A stretch of DNA of 64,000 nt. Source: Irpex lacteus (Eukaryota; Basidiomycota; Agaricomycetes; Polyporales; Irpicaceae). Shown one piece after another: positions 45,614 to 55,898 of the stretch. Numbering within the stretch: position 1 is the stretch's first letter; every line of letters begins with the position of its first letter. The translations under genes were made by a program, and so were the position numbers. The notes under the pieces were generated by a model. The model saw nothing but the letters and a program-made list of their open reading frames with translations. It made no database searches and had not been told where the DNA came from. The DNA lies in the NCBI GenBank assembly GCA_001986395.2, contig MQVO02000001.1:2852001-2916000 (forward strand). Direction: 5' to 3'.

Positions 45614-46133
45614 AATAGTGGTGAGCGTTGTGAGGAAAGGTGGTGCGAAATGCACTTGGGACTATATAAGTGGTTAGTGCCGGTAAGTGGAGAGCTCACT
45701 TACATAAAGCTGCTTGGAGCGGGTATCACCGGGGACATTTACGTTGGCCTTGTCAAGCTCACCGACGAGTCTGTTCGTCCGAGTTCCTTTTGAAGCGATC
45801 TAAGCATCAGTAAACATTTTTGAGGGCAAATAGTACGGAATCACGTATACAGTATCAAACAGTCCTTGGAAGACAAGGTGCGCTAATTACGGTGGTGGTC
45901 CGTTTTTAAAATATCCGCTTACCTTCAATAGGTCATTAGTCTGAACGTCCTGGTGGTAGTCGATACACCGTCATCCGACGAGATCACTAGCAGGCGCTAC
46001 TACATCTCACGCACACGTGACACTCATTAAGCCAGACGTGCGTGCCACGCGAACTCAGTGGCAACCTCAGGCTCACCAACCTCCGGGACTCTGTCTTTAT
46101 CGTTTGTTAATTCTTTCCGTTACGCTTCAGGAT
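45614..46133. promoter_or_regulatory. Divergent promoter region between two F-box genes
   Basis: 520 bp between start codons at 45613 (minus) and 46134 (plus). A TATATAG on the minus strand near 45662-45668 lies about 50 bp before the left gene's ATG, a fair TATA-box candidate. Nothing firm is visible for the right gene. Confidence 0.5.
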
Positions 46134-47785
46134 ATGTCGCGGAGGTCTGAGAGAATCAAGCGGCGATGCATGGGTAGTCCGCTAGCCCCTAGTGGTCACG
46201 CCACCTCGCCCGACGATGCCAGTGAGCTTGAGGTGCAAGAGCCTCCTACCAAGAAAGTATTTCCCAAAGGAGCTTCTAGTGCTCTGAAGCGAAATGGAAA
46301 GCTGCATCAGATGCTTGATATGCCCATGGATGTGGTATTGGAGGTAAGTACACCACCATGTCGAGCACCAAGAAATCTTTGATTGCAACGTGGTGTCCAT
46401 CCGCTTCTCCATCGATAGATTTGTGGTTATTTGCACCCTCAGGACCTCTTGCATCTTGCGAGAACTTCCAAAAGCCTTCGAGAGCTGTTTATGAGTCGTC
46501 GAATGTTATTACTTTGGAAGAGCGTACTGCGTAACCTTGACGGTCTCCCACCGTGCCCCGAGGGTACCAGCGAACCTGCGTACATTGATTTTGTATTCAA
46601 CCTTGACTGCTGCAGTGTGAGTAAGAATACACATGATGAACTCGCAGGCTTTTTTCTGATTCCTGTTAGGTGTGTGGGAAGGAGGACTGCGTTGACGTGT
46701 ATGTGATGTTCATGATGCGACTATGTAGCAGATGCAGGAAGGCCCGGTATGTCGTTGAGTCACACTGTTCTTTCGTACCTGCTGAACAGGATATCAAAGG
46801 GAAATCAAACTTGAGGCATCCGGACGTGTCAAAGCCGCTATGGATATGGTCAAACCTCGTCAACTTGCAGACCTCATCCCCATTGTCCGCGTCCTTCGAT
46901 GTAGGTTGCGTTCATTAGTGTCTATGCAGCCAGTCACAGCGTATAATTTCGGCTTCATAGATAAAATCAGGCTATATAAGCCGGAATTTATCGAGTTTTT
47001 GGCGACTTTGAAGAAGACACCTGTCGATGAGCGAGAAGCCTTCTTAGCCAGGACGGAAAAGCTATTGGCGATACGAGTGACGGTGACCCTCTCTGAACTT
47101 GGCTTTGTCGAATACATGTTACTCATTTAGCATTTGACTAGACCGCGATAGCTATTTGGCAATATACTCGCACAGCCAAATCCTCGCGCCAGACGAAAGC
47201 AGAGGAGTGGCAAGCTGCGCGGAAAGAAGCGTTCGTGCCATTATGATCTGTTATACAACCTACTAACAATAACTCTCACATCCATTTCAGGATAACCAAG
47301 CGGCTCAAGGAGGCAGGGTACGAGGAGGAGCTCTCCTATATGAAAAAACGTCAGCCCGGCGCGTACCAACGCTTCCAGAAAAGTTCCGCAGTAGACCAGC
47401 CACGTCCTCTGACATCTGGCAGTAAGCCGCTTTTCTCTACGTTCCTGCGTCTTGGTGCTAACCTCCTATCGTTCAGTATGGAATACCATCAAGGACGGTC
47501 TTATCAAAACGATGCAAGGTATTAGGAAAGAACGCTTATTCGAAGCCAAGAAGGCTGTCTTATTCAGAAGACTTGCGTATGTCTCCGAGTATATCGAAGA
47601 TACCGCCACCACCTTCACAGACCTCACTCGAAGTCGTTCTCTGTGTCCCAGGTGTCTACGAATTTCTTGACCGAGAAGCCACAGAATTCGATGCTAGAAA
47701 GTTCACCGAGTTTCTTCATGAGGTAGTGCCGCCTTACGTGAGTACACGTGAAGAGCGTGTACAAAACGCGCTGCGCACCATGGTC

Positions 47786-48036
47786 ATCAGGAAAACCCCT
47801 CCGCGCATATCGAAGGCATATGAGGCTAACGACGCATATCGGGCGCTTAACGCTCGCATATGATGCATATTATATGCAACGTCGCATACGGAAGCCTAGA
47901 GTGCGCCGAAGTGGCGAACGGGTAAGCGGAAGCTTAGAAAACGATGAGAATCATGGCATAGGAGAACATACCATGTATTTAGAGCTACAAACTTAGTATA
48001 CACCCTTGGAATGAGAGATTAGTGCACGAAAGTAAG
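47786..48036. repeat. Left TIR and subterminal GCATAT repeats of the transposon
   Basis: TIR 47786-47807, followed within 120 bp by a run of GCATAT-type hexamers in both orientations (GGCATATGAG, CGCATATCGG, CGCATATGATGCATATTATA). Such subterminal arrays usually serve as transposase binding sites (inference). Confidence 0.8.
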
Positions 48037-51000
48037 CTATTTTGAGCTACGGAATAGCAAGTATGTACAATCACTGGTAAATGGATTGGCGTAAAAGTCA
48101 TCGCACAGCTCGAGGACGTTGTCTGAGGACCAGTCTGGGGAAACGGGGTTGGAACCGAACTGGGGAAACAACTGTATGCCGCATTTGATCCTGTTAACGG
48201 GAATGATCTCTGCGAGGCGGTATTGTTCGTTGCGCTCGTACGACCGCTTCACCTTGAATAATCCGTGGCGAGGGTCGGGGATATTGGTGAATTTAGAGAA
48301 CCACTCGACATATGCCAGGTGGGAGGGAATGTTGACGTGAGAGGCCCCGAAAAGGTCCTGGCGCTGTGTCTCCGTTAATGAAAATACGGCGCGAACCTGC
48401 GCAACACGCAGATCTTGCCAGTAAAGGTAAGCTCACATCGCGCAACAGTACAATCGATGTGCGTACCTGGAACTGATTCACTCGACGTGTTCTCCCTTAT
48501 ACCAACCATGACCGTATCGAACCTGCCCTCAACACGTCGACCGCGTGTATCCAAACGTGCCGGATGCACATGCACGATCTCTGTAGTGCTCTGCGCGTCT
48601 CCGTATTTATCCAAGGGAGGATGCGTGATCTTGATGTTGAAGAAAGTCGGTAGGTGAAGCCTTGGTACATGAACTTGGTTGGCAGTGTTCTGCAGCTGAT
48701 TTCGCGTAGCGCCAGGGCCTAGACGAGCTTTCGCAGCAAACTCGGCCAGTGCGGTTATGATCTCCGGGGCGCCATAATCGTTTGCAAGGTTATCGAGCGA
48801 GACAGCCCGCTCGTTCGGTGTCTTTGCTACGACGATGTGTGGGCGTGCGACGACAGGTGGGACAGAGGGTGGAAGGCGATACCGGATGTACTGATCGTGC
48901 CTCCAGATCTTCTCTCGACGTTCGATCCAACGAGTCATTTGACTGAACTCGTCTCGATGGTTGGTGGAACGGTAAGCATCCTTTGCGAGATCAATATGTA
49001 GTCGCTCAGTGTTCTCAGTGTTGTAGTTGTCGGTGGTCCCAAAAAGCCGTATGTAGTACGTGTAGTGGCCGGGGTTGTGGGCCTTCGGGAAGTTGAAGCT
49101 GGTGTTCGGAATCCCGGTCTTGTTTTCGTGCCATCTACGCCATGCCTCATCAAGGTCGGCCAAGGAGTCCGTGGTATGCTGTGGAAGTCGAGCAAGATGT
49201 AAGAAGTCAAGTAAGGCACGGACAGCTCTCACGAGACGCGCAGACGACAGTCCGTCAGGTAGGTTGAGGTCGGCGATGAGCCCGAGGATAATCTGGGAGA
49301 TATGAGCGTGTTCGGTACCTGATACACGCTGCAGCTTCGAGATTCCACTGTGAAATAGGCGGACATTGTGGTTCTTCGGAAGAGCTTGACAGCGTGCATC
49401 GAGCTCTGCAGCACCAAAGACGCGGGTAAGCCAATTCAGAAGGTGCTTGATCAGGCCCTGATACAGCTGATGTAGGATGTCAGGTGTTATGGAGCGATAG
49501 ATGTGCGCATACGGAAGCTTCTCCCAGAATGGATGAGGGATCGCTTTAATACCGACATTCTCGCACGCCTCGATGAACTCCGCCAACCCCTCGTCGACTG
49601 TCCTAAGAGCATCCAAGATAGGCTGCAGGTCGCGAGGAGCGAGTACTTGACCTGAATGCAGCTGGTTGGTCGGGATAGGGCAGGTAGGGCATTCACCTTT
49701 ACTTGTCAAGGTTACTAACAGCTGTTCGGGGTAGTCCGCGACATAGTTCGAGAAGATTGGATGACAGCGGCGGCGTACTCCATCTCCGCTAGCAAGCAAG
49801 ACCCCGTCGTTGCCAGCCTTCGTTAGAGGCTCTACCATAATCCGCATACAGGCATGAAAGACCAGGGACACTGCTCGCCGACGTTCTGCCTTGTTCGTGA
49901 TGTGATCAAAGTGCTCAGCGGGAAGATAGCCAAGAAGGATTTGCCCATGTCGTGAGCTCTTTCTTCGTATTGCCTTTGGAAGGTTGCCGATAGTGATGTA
50001 TACAGGGTATGCGGACTTGTTACGAAAAAGCGTGAGTTGTGTTTTGTCTGATGATATAATGACAGGAATGATCGTAGCACCAGGGTGTTTCTTCTCCAAC
50101 TCGGTCTGTAAAGTAAGTATCATGACTCATTACTTCGAGTTTGTAGACAAATTTACCCACCTGCGTCGTCCACCACCAGTCACCAGTGTGCATATCGTGG
50201 TATAATCGCTGAGTACGGCCCTGATCGACATAATGGCGTTCCGGAACAAACACGAGATGCGGCGCGAATTCAGGATCGCTGAACAACGCCCTGATACACT
50301 GGATGATGTCGCGGAAGTAGAAATCGAAGGTCTTATCCTTTACTTTCACCTCGCCCCGGACGAAACTCGGACGTGTTGACGGAAGCCCGTCGAGTAACCG
50401 ATCCAGCTGGTGAGCGTTCTTGTACGAGAGTTCAAGTCTATCTTTGACCTAATTGACGAGGAATCAGTTGAATGTGTGCAGACAATATATGGAATTACTC
50501 ACATCATCGATACCAAGTAGCTCAGTCAATGACGTTTCGCTAGGTCCCCTTAACTTCGCCCACTTCGCAAACTCCCAGTCCAACTTCGACGTGAATGGGG
50601 CGTATGGATTTTCGGTGCTTAAGGAAGAGCCTAGGGAGGCCTCGTACGCGACGTTGACAGTGGTAATCTCCGGTGAGATGACAGGCTCGCCGGCACGACC
50701 ACCAAACTTCTCAATGACAGGAGAAGATCGCTCATCAGCTTGCTCTCCCACTGATGCCTCAACAACCTCCTCATCATCACCATCTATCTCCTCTGGCTCG
50801 TCATCAACATCTATCGCCATGCTAGCTGCTACGCCTGTGCTCTGCTCGTCAACAGACATCGCATCGTCTAAGTCCGAGCGCTTCTCTCTGTCGTCGTTCT
50901 CGTCCAAGTTACTCGCGTCAACATCCCTCCAGCCAAAATCATCTTCGACGTAGTTGCTTCCGAAAAAGTCCCCTTGAAACATAGGAAAGAGCTGCTCTGT

Positions 51001-51259
51001 AGAGCGTATATGCATGACCATTGTAAGTCGGTGAACTTGCTTCGTAAATCGAGATTGTCCACTTACCCTTTGCCGTGCTCCTTCCACTTGCGTACATCTC
51101 ATCTCGAAGCGCAGTACAGCCTGGATTGCTGGTACGACCTAGGTGGGCTGCATAGCCCTGCTCCCCTCGGCACTCACGGCCGCAACTAGGGCAGGTGACT
51201 ACATTTCCACTTCCCTTCCTTGACTTTTGCTGACGTTTTCGGGCTCGGAAGCGCGCCAT
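48037..51259 (-). CDS. Plavaka-family transposase with N-terminal zinc finger
   Basis: 996 residues from five exons that keep phase: 51067-51259, 50503-50996, 50161-50448, 48467-50105 and 48037-48413. The N terminus MARFRARKRQQKSRKG is basic and leads into a zinc-finger-like CPSCGRECRGEQGYAAHLGR. Then comes a long acidic region, and ELLGIDDVKDRLELSYKNAHQLDRLLDGLP. The core holds the family hallmark WWWTTQTELEKKHPGATIIP, followed by ISSDKTQLTLFRNKSAYPVYITIGNLPK with its conserved acidic residue. Later blocks are HDILHQLYQG-like (ITPDILHQLYQGLIKHL) and the C-terminal RVAQVRAVFSL, HLAYVEWFSKF and VLELCDDFYANPF. Plavaka transposases (related to the CACTA/KDZ group) are widespread in Agaricomycetes. 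No stop or shift is seen, so the protein is probably active. Confidence 0.9.
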
Positions 51260-51551
51260 ACTAGGATATGTTGGACGTCTGAATGCAAACGAAAGTACGT
51301 AGAAGTCGAGTGGGCTTGGGAGTGGTACTGTAGTGAGTTCCTCGCTCTTATCGGACCTTAGAATATTTTGATTTATTGACTCAATTCTTCAGCCGGATGT
51401 CGGGAGTCGGGACTCAGGCCATGAAGTGCCGACCGAGCCGCGCCCCCGCCTGCGACCATTTAAAGACTCACTCGCCCTTTCACGAAAACCCCCATCTCTC
51501 ATTCATTTATCACTTATCCCTTCTACAACAAGCTACTGGTCCTGTCCCTTC
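51260..51551. promoter_or_regulatory. Divergent promoter of the two transposon genes
   Basis: 292 bp between start codons at 51259 (minus) and 51552 (plus). Both genes must be driven from here or from overlapping sequence. A pyrimidine-rich tract precedes the plus-strand ATG. Confidence 0.5.
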
Positions 51552-53321
51552 ATGGCTCGAAGACACCCGAAGCGTACACGGTCTACTGACGACTCCGACG
51601 CAGCCAGTGCACCACCTACCAAGGTGTCTGCCAGGCGCGCACCCCGTGCCGGACGACAAACTATCGGCCGTGGTAATAGACAATCACAAGGTACGATCAC
51701 TGACATCAATGCATAGCAACCACTTCTATAACGCTATTACAGATATCCCTCCTCCCGTTCAAACTGTACTACATTCGACGGAAAGTCCACCTCCTCGCTC
51801 CAATCAGTTGACCCATCGCGGTACGTACTACGTGCGACGACTAGTGTCCCAGTAGTTCACTCGCTGACTGTGCAAGTAGACCAGCAACGGGGTGTGACTG
51901 TGGTAACCCAGCACACTACCCGTTCAGCTCGAAACACAGACCTTAACCCAGGCTCAGGTGACGACTCTTCGGACAACGATAGCGCTGACGACGAAGCGCA
52001 GGAGTTTGATAACGATGATGACCCGATGGATGAAGACCAAGATGATACAACAGAGAAGCGCCACTCTCGGTTAGCCAAGAAACTTGCAGCTGAGGTAAGG
52101 TCACAGCTCTCTGCTCGTCTACCAGGCCTCATAGCACACATAGATTCCCCTCATCACTGTCCCGCACCACCAGGACGAAACTCATGAACAAGCCCATACT
52201 AATCAACCTCCACCGCCGCCAGTCCAAGTTACCTTGACGACCTATCCAGCTGACACAGATGTGGTATACTCGGAGTTGAAGAACGGCCGTATCCAGCTGA
52301 AGGCACAGAAACCGCGTGTGCAAGCAGCCTTACGGCAGGCATTGTTGGGCATCTTCTACGGATTCTGCACACAAGAGGATTACGCACTCCCATCGGGCGA
52401 AGATCTGCCAAGAGGCTGGATCCGCGACACCCTGGGCGCCGCCGCATTCAGTCTAGAGGACCTTGAACTCGAAGACCGGATCCACGACGTGGATTCGTAC
52501 GCGCGTACATTATGTGACATAGTAAGTGTTCTCTTTCGCTAATTTATCAACGAGGTGCTCATTGATCACTGCGAGCCGTTGAACCGAACACATGCGTGGC
52601 GCACAATGATGGTCGATGTCGCGTTTGCGGTCACAAAAACCACATATCACATCGAGGATGGCAGAACTACGGAAGATGAGCGAAAGTCCATTGTCGCTGA
52701 CCTCCTCCACTTTGCGAAGGACTATAATTATACATTTGCGTTCAAATCTGACTCCGATGGTAACCCGGTAGGCGTTGATGTTCACTGAACTTGTCATTTG
52801 GCTGATCTCTCCTCAGAATCCGCGGGCGGCTGATAAACGCAAACCTTACCGCCTTCCTATCTTCTGCGACGTTATACGTCCGTGCTTCGAAGCGGATGGA
52901 GGATCGTACCTGAAGGCTGTTCGCGAGCGGTTCAAGGGTCCCGATGGTGTCCACTATGAGATGCCGAGAGTCTTGCTGGCGCTTGCGAGCACATTTGTGA
53001 GTGCATTGTTCGAGTCTATGTTGCGTTTCCCTTCTGATCTGACAACGTCACAAGGTATTTGCTGCTTTAGACTTCATTCTGAAAGGGCAGAAACGTGGCT
53101 CGAAGACGCTGTTCCAGTGCAACAATTATTATGAAGCATTCGATGGCAATCTCACGCAGCTGAAGGACATGGAAAAACGATTCCCCGAGAAGTATCACGC
53201 ACTTTTGCAGAAATTGTATAACGACGTGGTGGGCACCTCTCCGGCGGCGCATCCGCGTAATCCAGCATTTGCCTTAGTCGAACAGACGGGCGGTGGCGTC
53301 GAAGACATACTCCTCGACTAG
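51552..53321 (+). CDS. Transposon accessory protein, DUF6532-like
   Basis: 473 residues from seven exons: 51552-51690, 51743-51820, 51877-52094, 52174-52521, 52576-52767, 52817-52996 and 53055-53321. All phases agree. The N-terminal third is basic and disordered (MARRHPKRTRSTDDSD) followed by a very acidic stretch (DDSSDNDSADDEAQEFD). The globular part begins near YSELKNGRIQLKAQKPRVQ and includes GIFYGFCTQEDY, TMMVDVAFAVTKTTYHIED, ADLLHFAKDYNYTF, LPIFCDVIRPCFEADGG, MPRVLLALASTFVFAALDF and NNYYEAFDGNLTQL. The order of segments resembles the DUF6532 domain common in mushroom genomes, but I can only propose that. The function is unknown. Its place inside intact TIRs, divergent from the transposase, suggests a role in transposition. 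Confidence 0.75.
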
Positions 53322-53614
53322 TATATTTGTAGGATATCAATTTAGGTACTAGATTTGTTGGTTATCGAAAATATTAATTGCAGTTTTTGATGTAATTGGC
53401 TGATACATATGCCTGATATGACCTGGCAAATATCACGCGTACGACACACTTACCTATCGCATTTCGGCTGCATATCACTTGCAAAGTAAGGCATACCATT
53501 TGCTTCGGTTTGCAGCTCAAGCATTTATATTGCATTAACGGGAAACAGCGCATATGACGTATGCATGATATGCTTGCATATAGCCGTCGGTTTGCGCGGA
53601 GGGTTTTTCCTGAT
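53322..53614. repeat. Right subterminal repeats and right TIR of the transposon
   Basis: Multiple GCATAT-type motifs in both orientations (53400-53590), then the TIR 53593-53614, which ends TTTTTCCTGAT next to the GGTC target duplication. It mirrors the left end in composition but not in exact order. Confidence 0.8.
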
Positions 53615-54205
53615 GGTCAGGAGAGCGCTTTCTATCCCAGATGCCACGGATCCCTTCGAGCTTGCAGCCGTGACGTGGCTCAGCTGCAGTCACTGCAATA
53701 ATGTTCTCCCTTTCCAGCAGGTGCCCAAACATTCTTGCTCGACCGGTTCATCCTATTATCGCGGGCCCGCGCCGCCTCCGCAAGAATTGATCCAAGATGG
53801 GATACCCAAGGCGATTCAATCGGTGCTCATTGACAAGTTACCTCTGGACCGGGGTGCGCCATCTCCGCCTTGGGGTGGGAGCTGGCAGCTATTCCAGAGG
53901 GGTCTGAAAGATGGGGCTGCAGTTGTTGAAGCTTGCGGGTTCGACGCGAGGACGGCTACTGTCGAGCAATTGGATAGAGCGGATGTGAGGCTTACATGCT
54001 GCTGCTCAAATCGCTTCTCCAGTGAGGCTCCCGTGATGACCTGGCGCAGCGCGGTAAGTACGCTCTCACATTGTGTATGAGCTGTCAAATATACTGATAA
54101 ATGCTCTCACAGGTACAGCATGCTAGTGCGTGCGCTGTCCGCTCCTCAAGAGGACCCAGATTCCATCGGGCTGACGAAGGTGCCGTAGCAGCGGTTCGAA
54201 TATGA

Positions 54206-54841
54206 CTAGTGACTGCGCAGGCCATTGTCCATCTTGCCACCATGGACACACGAAACCCCCCTCAGGATATTCTCCGAAAAATGTTCTCCTACATATGCAT
54301 CAACACGAGCTGCACACTTTCCCCTCCATTCTGTAGCCTTCTTCATCCGATTTGAGACACTGTCTCCCTCGAGATTCTCCAGCTGGTTAGTGCAAGTTCC
54401 TGGTCAGAAAGTCCAAACAGCCTCTGCTGATGCTGACGGGCGACATAGATATCCAGCGCAGTCACGGTGGAGGAGCGTGATGCATATGATTGCCTCATCG
54501 GGTAATTCGTCGCCCGGGGATGCGTGGCGCTTACCGATTTAGCTTGCCCATGTGCAACCATCATACAGTACATTCGAAGGTGGACTTTGACTGTACGCAT
54601 GATGGCTAGGTAAGTTGTCTATGAATTGTCATGCTCACTGTGATCATGACTACTTAACTTGAAGTATGTAGATCGTGACCGAGGTAAGTAAGGAAGACAA
54701 CTTCTCGACAGAGGCTGTGCTTTTCGACATCACTCGGGCTCTTTAGCTTGAGGCACTTATGAGTGTTGTCACCAACCACTGACCGCCACTGGCCTTCTCT
54801 CCGGGCCTCCTAATCGCTAAGCACCACTTCCGGCCATCGCG
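54206..54841. other. Region with an F-box relic and a duplicated upstream block
   Basis: 636 bp before the F-box gene at 54842. It holds an F-box relic (54242-54400) and a segment (about 54460-54800) that matches, in inverted orientation, 61980-62320. It should also contain the promoter of the gene at 54842. Confidence 0.6.
54242..54400 (+). pseudogene. Relic of the 5' end of an MDTIPP-type F-box gene
   Basis: Reads MDTRNPPQDILRKMFSYIC-IN-TSCTLSPPF in one frame and HSVAFFIRFETLSPSRF in another. These match the first about 55 residues of the intact genes (MDTIPPEILLKIFSYLC, CTLSLVSRRFHSVAFLIRFETICLKS). Several indels and an early stop; nothing of the rest of the gene remains. Confidence 0.75.
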
Positions 54842-55879
54842 ATGGACACAATCCCACCCGAACTCCTCCTCAACATCTTCTCCCACCTCTGCACAGACTC
54901 CATCGAAGCAAGACACACACTATCCCTCATATCCCGCCGCTTCCGCTCCACCACCACCACTCCCACCTCCTCGATAGGAAGCACACTATCCCTCGTATCC
55001 CGACGCTTCCGCTCCATATCCTTTCTCGTCCGATTTGAGGTCATCGCGCTCAAGAGCGTCGGACGGATGCGCGGCTTCTTGGAGATGCTCGAGAACGCTT
55101 CTTCGACTGGAAGGCCTGTGATAAAGCATTTGTTCTTGTGTGACGGCGGGGACAAAGAGGGGCCAGACTACGAGAGTGGTGGTGTGACGCCAATCGATGT
55201 GTGCACAAAAATCATCTCCTTGGCTGCTCCTACTCTGGTCACACTCGCGGGTGACCTTCGCACCATCGGCTTCACATACGGACACTTACCCTCCGACACC
55301 ACCTTCCCTCAACTAAGAGACTTCAGTCTCGGATGTCGTAACACGTCAGCAGACAAGCTTAAAGATGCTGAGGCGGGGTTTCCGAGGATGCCGAGTTTGC
55401 GGCGGTTGCACAAGTTCGCCGTGTTCAGGAGGGAGGAAGATCTCCTCGACGTTAACCTCTTCACCGACCCCGAAGTCGCACCTCGTCTCACGCACATCCG
55501 TATATCCAACTTCGACCTCCTTTCCACCATTCCTCACATAATCGACGCCTCTCTCACTCGTCAGAAGTCCTCTTCCCTCCACTTACCGAAGACGCTAAAA
55601 CTGCTCATGGTACAAGGGATGCTCCTGAACGAAGGCTTCGAAGATGAGGACCCATTGCAGCCGCGGCTCGTCGCTGCTTTACAGGCGATGGCGGCTGAGA
55701 AACATAAAGGTGTGCTGTGTGTGCCGGAGTGGGGAGACTATGAGGGGAGGGACTGTGAGGTTGATTGGTGGGAGGTGGTGAGAGGGGAGGGGGACGGGTG
55801 TTGGGCGGATTCGCCGAGGGAGACTTTCTCGTTGGGGGAGTATAGGGAGATGTGGCAGATCCAGGAGCTTGAATATTGA
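54842..55879 (+). CDS. Single-exon F-box protein, MDTIPP subgroup, copy 1
   Basis: 345 residues, intronless. F-box: MDTIPPELLLNIFSHLCTDS. The segment TLSLISRRFRS occurs twice (66-bp in-frame duplication) within the F-box end, which the paralogues lack. Body: MRGFLEMLENA, IKHLFLCDGG, APTLVTLAGDLRTIGFTYGHLP, FPQLRDFSLGCRNTSAD, MPSLRRLHKFAVFRREEDLLDVNLFT, APRLTHIRISNFDLLSTIPHI, LPKTLKLLMVQG, then VLCVPEWGDYEGRDCEVDW and GDGCWADSPRETFSL. The stop codon lies in a GAATATT heptamer repeat. Probably an SCF substrate adaptor. Paralogues at 60909-61919 and 62842-63852. Confidence 0.8.
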   Translation: MDTIPPELLLNIFSHLCTDSIEARHTLSLISRRFRSTTTTPTSSIGSTLSLVSRRFRSISFLVRFEVIALKSVGRMRGFLEMLENASSTGRPVIKHLFLCDGGDKEGPDYESGGVTPIDVCTKIISLAAPTLVTLAGDLRTIGFTYGHLPSDTTFPQLRDFSLGCRNTSADKLKDAEAGFPRMPSLRRLHKFAVFRREEDLLDVNLFTDPEVAPRLTHIRISNFDLLSTIPHIIDASLTRQKSSSLHLPKTLKLLMVQGMLLNEGFEDEDPLQPRLVAALQAMAAEKHKGVLCVPEWGDYEGRDCEVDWWEVVRGEGDGCWADSPRETFSLGEYREMWQIQELEY

Positions 55880-55898
55880 ATATTGAATATTGAATATT
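55871..55898. repeat. GAATATT heptamer, four perfect copies, across a stop codon
   Basis: Four head-to-tail copies of GAATATT (55871-55898). The first copy supplies the last two sense codons (GAA TAT) and the TGA stop runs into the second. Confidence 0.9.

Larger units (their letters stand above)
47786..53614 (-). mobile_element. Plavaka-type DNA transposon, 5.8 kb, with both ends
   Basis: Terminal inverted repeats begin ATCAGGAAAA at both ends. 22 bp match with one mismatch (47786-47807 against 53593-53614), and similarity fades over about 31 bp. Both ends are flanked by GGTC (47782-47785 and 53615-53618), a 4-bp target duplication. It carries an intact five-exon transposase gene (48037-51259) and a divergently transcribed seven-exon accessory gene (51552-53321). 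Subterminal regions at both ends are rich in GCATAT motifs. The insertion splits F-box gene E between two codons. Because both genes are open and the ends match, this copy could still be autonomous. Confidence 0.9.
46134..54205 (+). pseudogene. F-box protein family member E, split by a Plavaka-type transposon (host parts 46134-47785 and 53619-54205)
   Basis: Left part: MSRRSERIKRRC, basic tail, F-box (MLDMPMDVVLE then ICGYLHPQDLLHLAR), Cys cluster (CGKEDCVDVYVMF-x4-LC-x2-C), REIKLEASGRVKAAMDM, KPEFIEFLATLKK, KRLKEAGYEEEL and VWNTIKDGLIKTM. A +1 frame change occurs near 47590-47640, then SLEVVLCVPGVYEFLD and EERVQNALRTMV up to the transposon at 47786. Right part, from 53619: RRALSIPDATDPFELA, a C-x2-C...H-x-C motif (LSCSHC...KHSC), AAVVEACGFDARTATV and MTWRSA. 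A last short exon ends at about 54205 without the C2H2 finger found in B, C and D. With one GGTC copy removed, the two parts join in frame (ATG GTC AGG AGA). The gene is broken by the insertion, by the frame change and by loss of the C terminus. Confidence 0.85.

Noticed and set aside
47560..47640. Short introns (40-44 nt) to explain the frame change in member E
   Set aside because: One candidate (GTCTCC to CACAG, 40 nt) restores the frame, but it is very short, has a weak donor and does not match the position of the 37-nt candidate in member D, so a shared intron is not supported.
54185..54205. tRNA-like B box (GGTTCGAAT)
   Set aside because: No A box or cloverleaf can be formed around it, and it lies in the last coding exon of member E.
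55871..55898. Possible CRISPR-like or satellite array
   Set aside because: Only four 7-bp copies without spacers in a eukaryotic genome; a simple heptamer slippage repeat.
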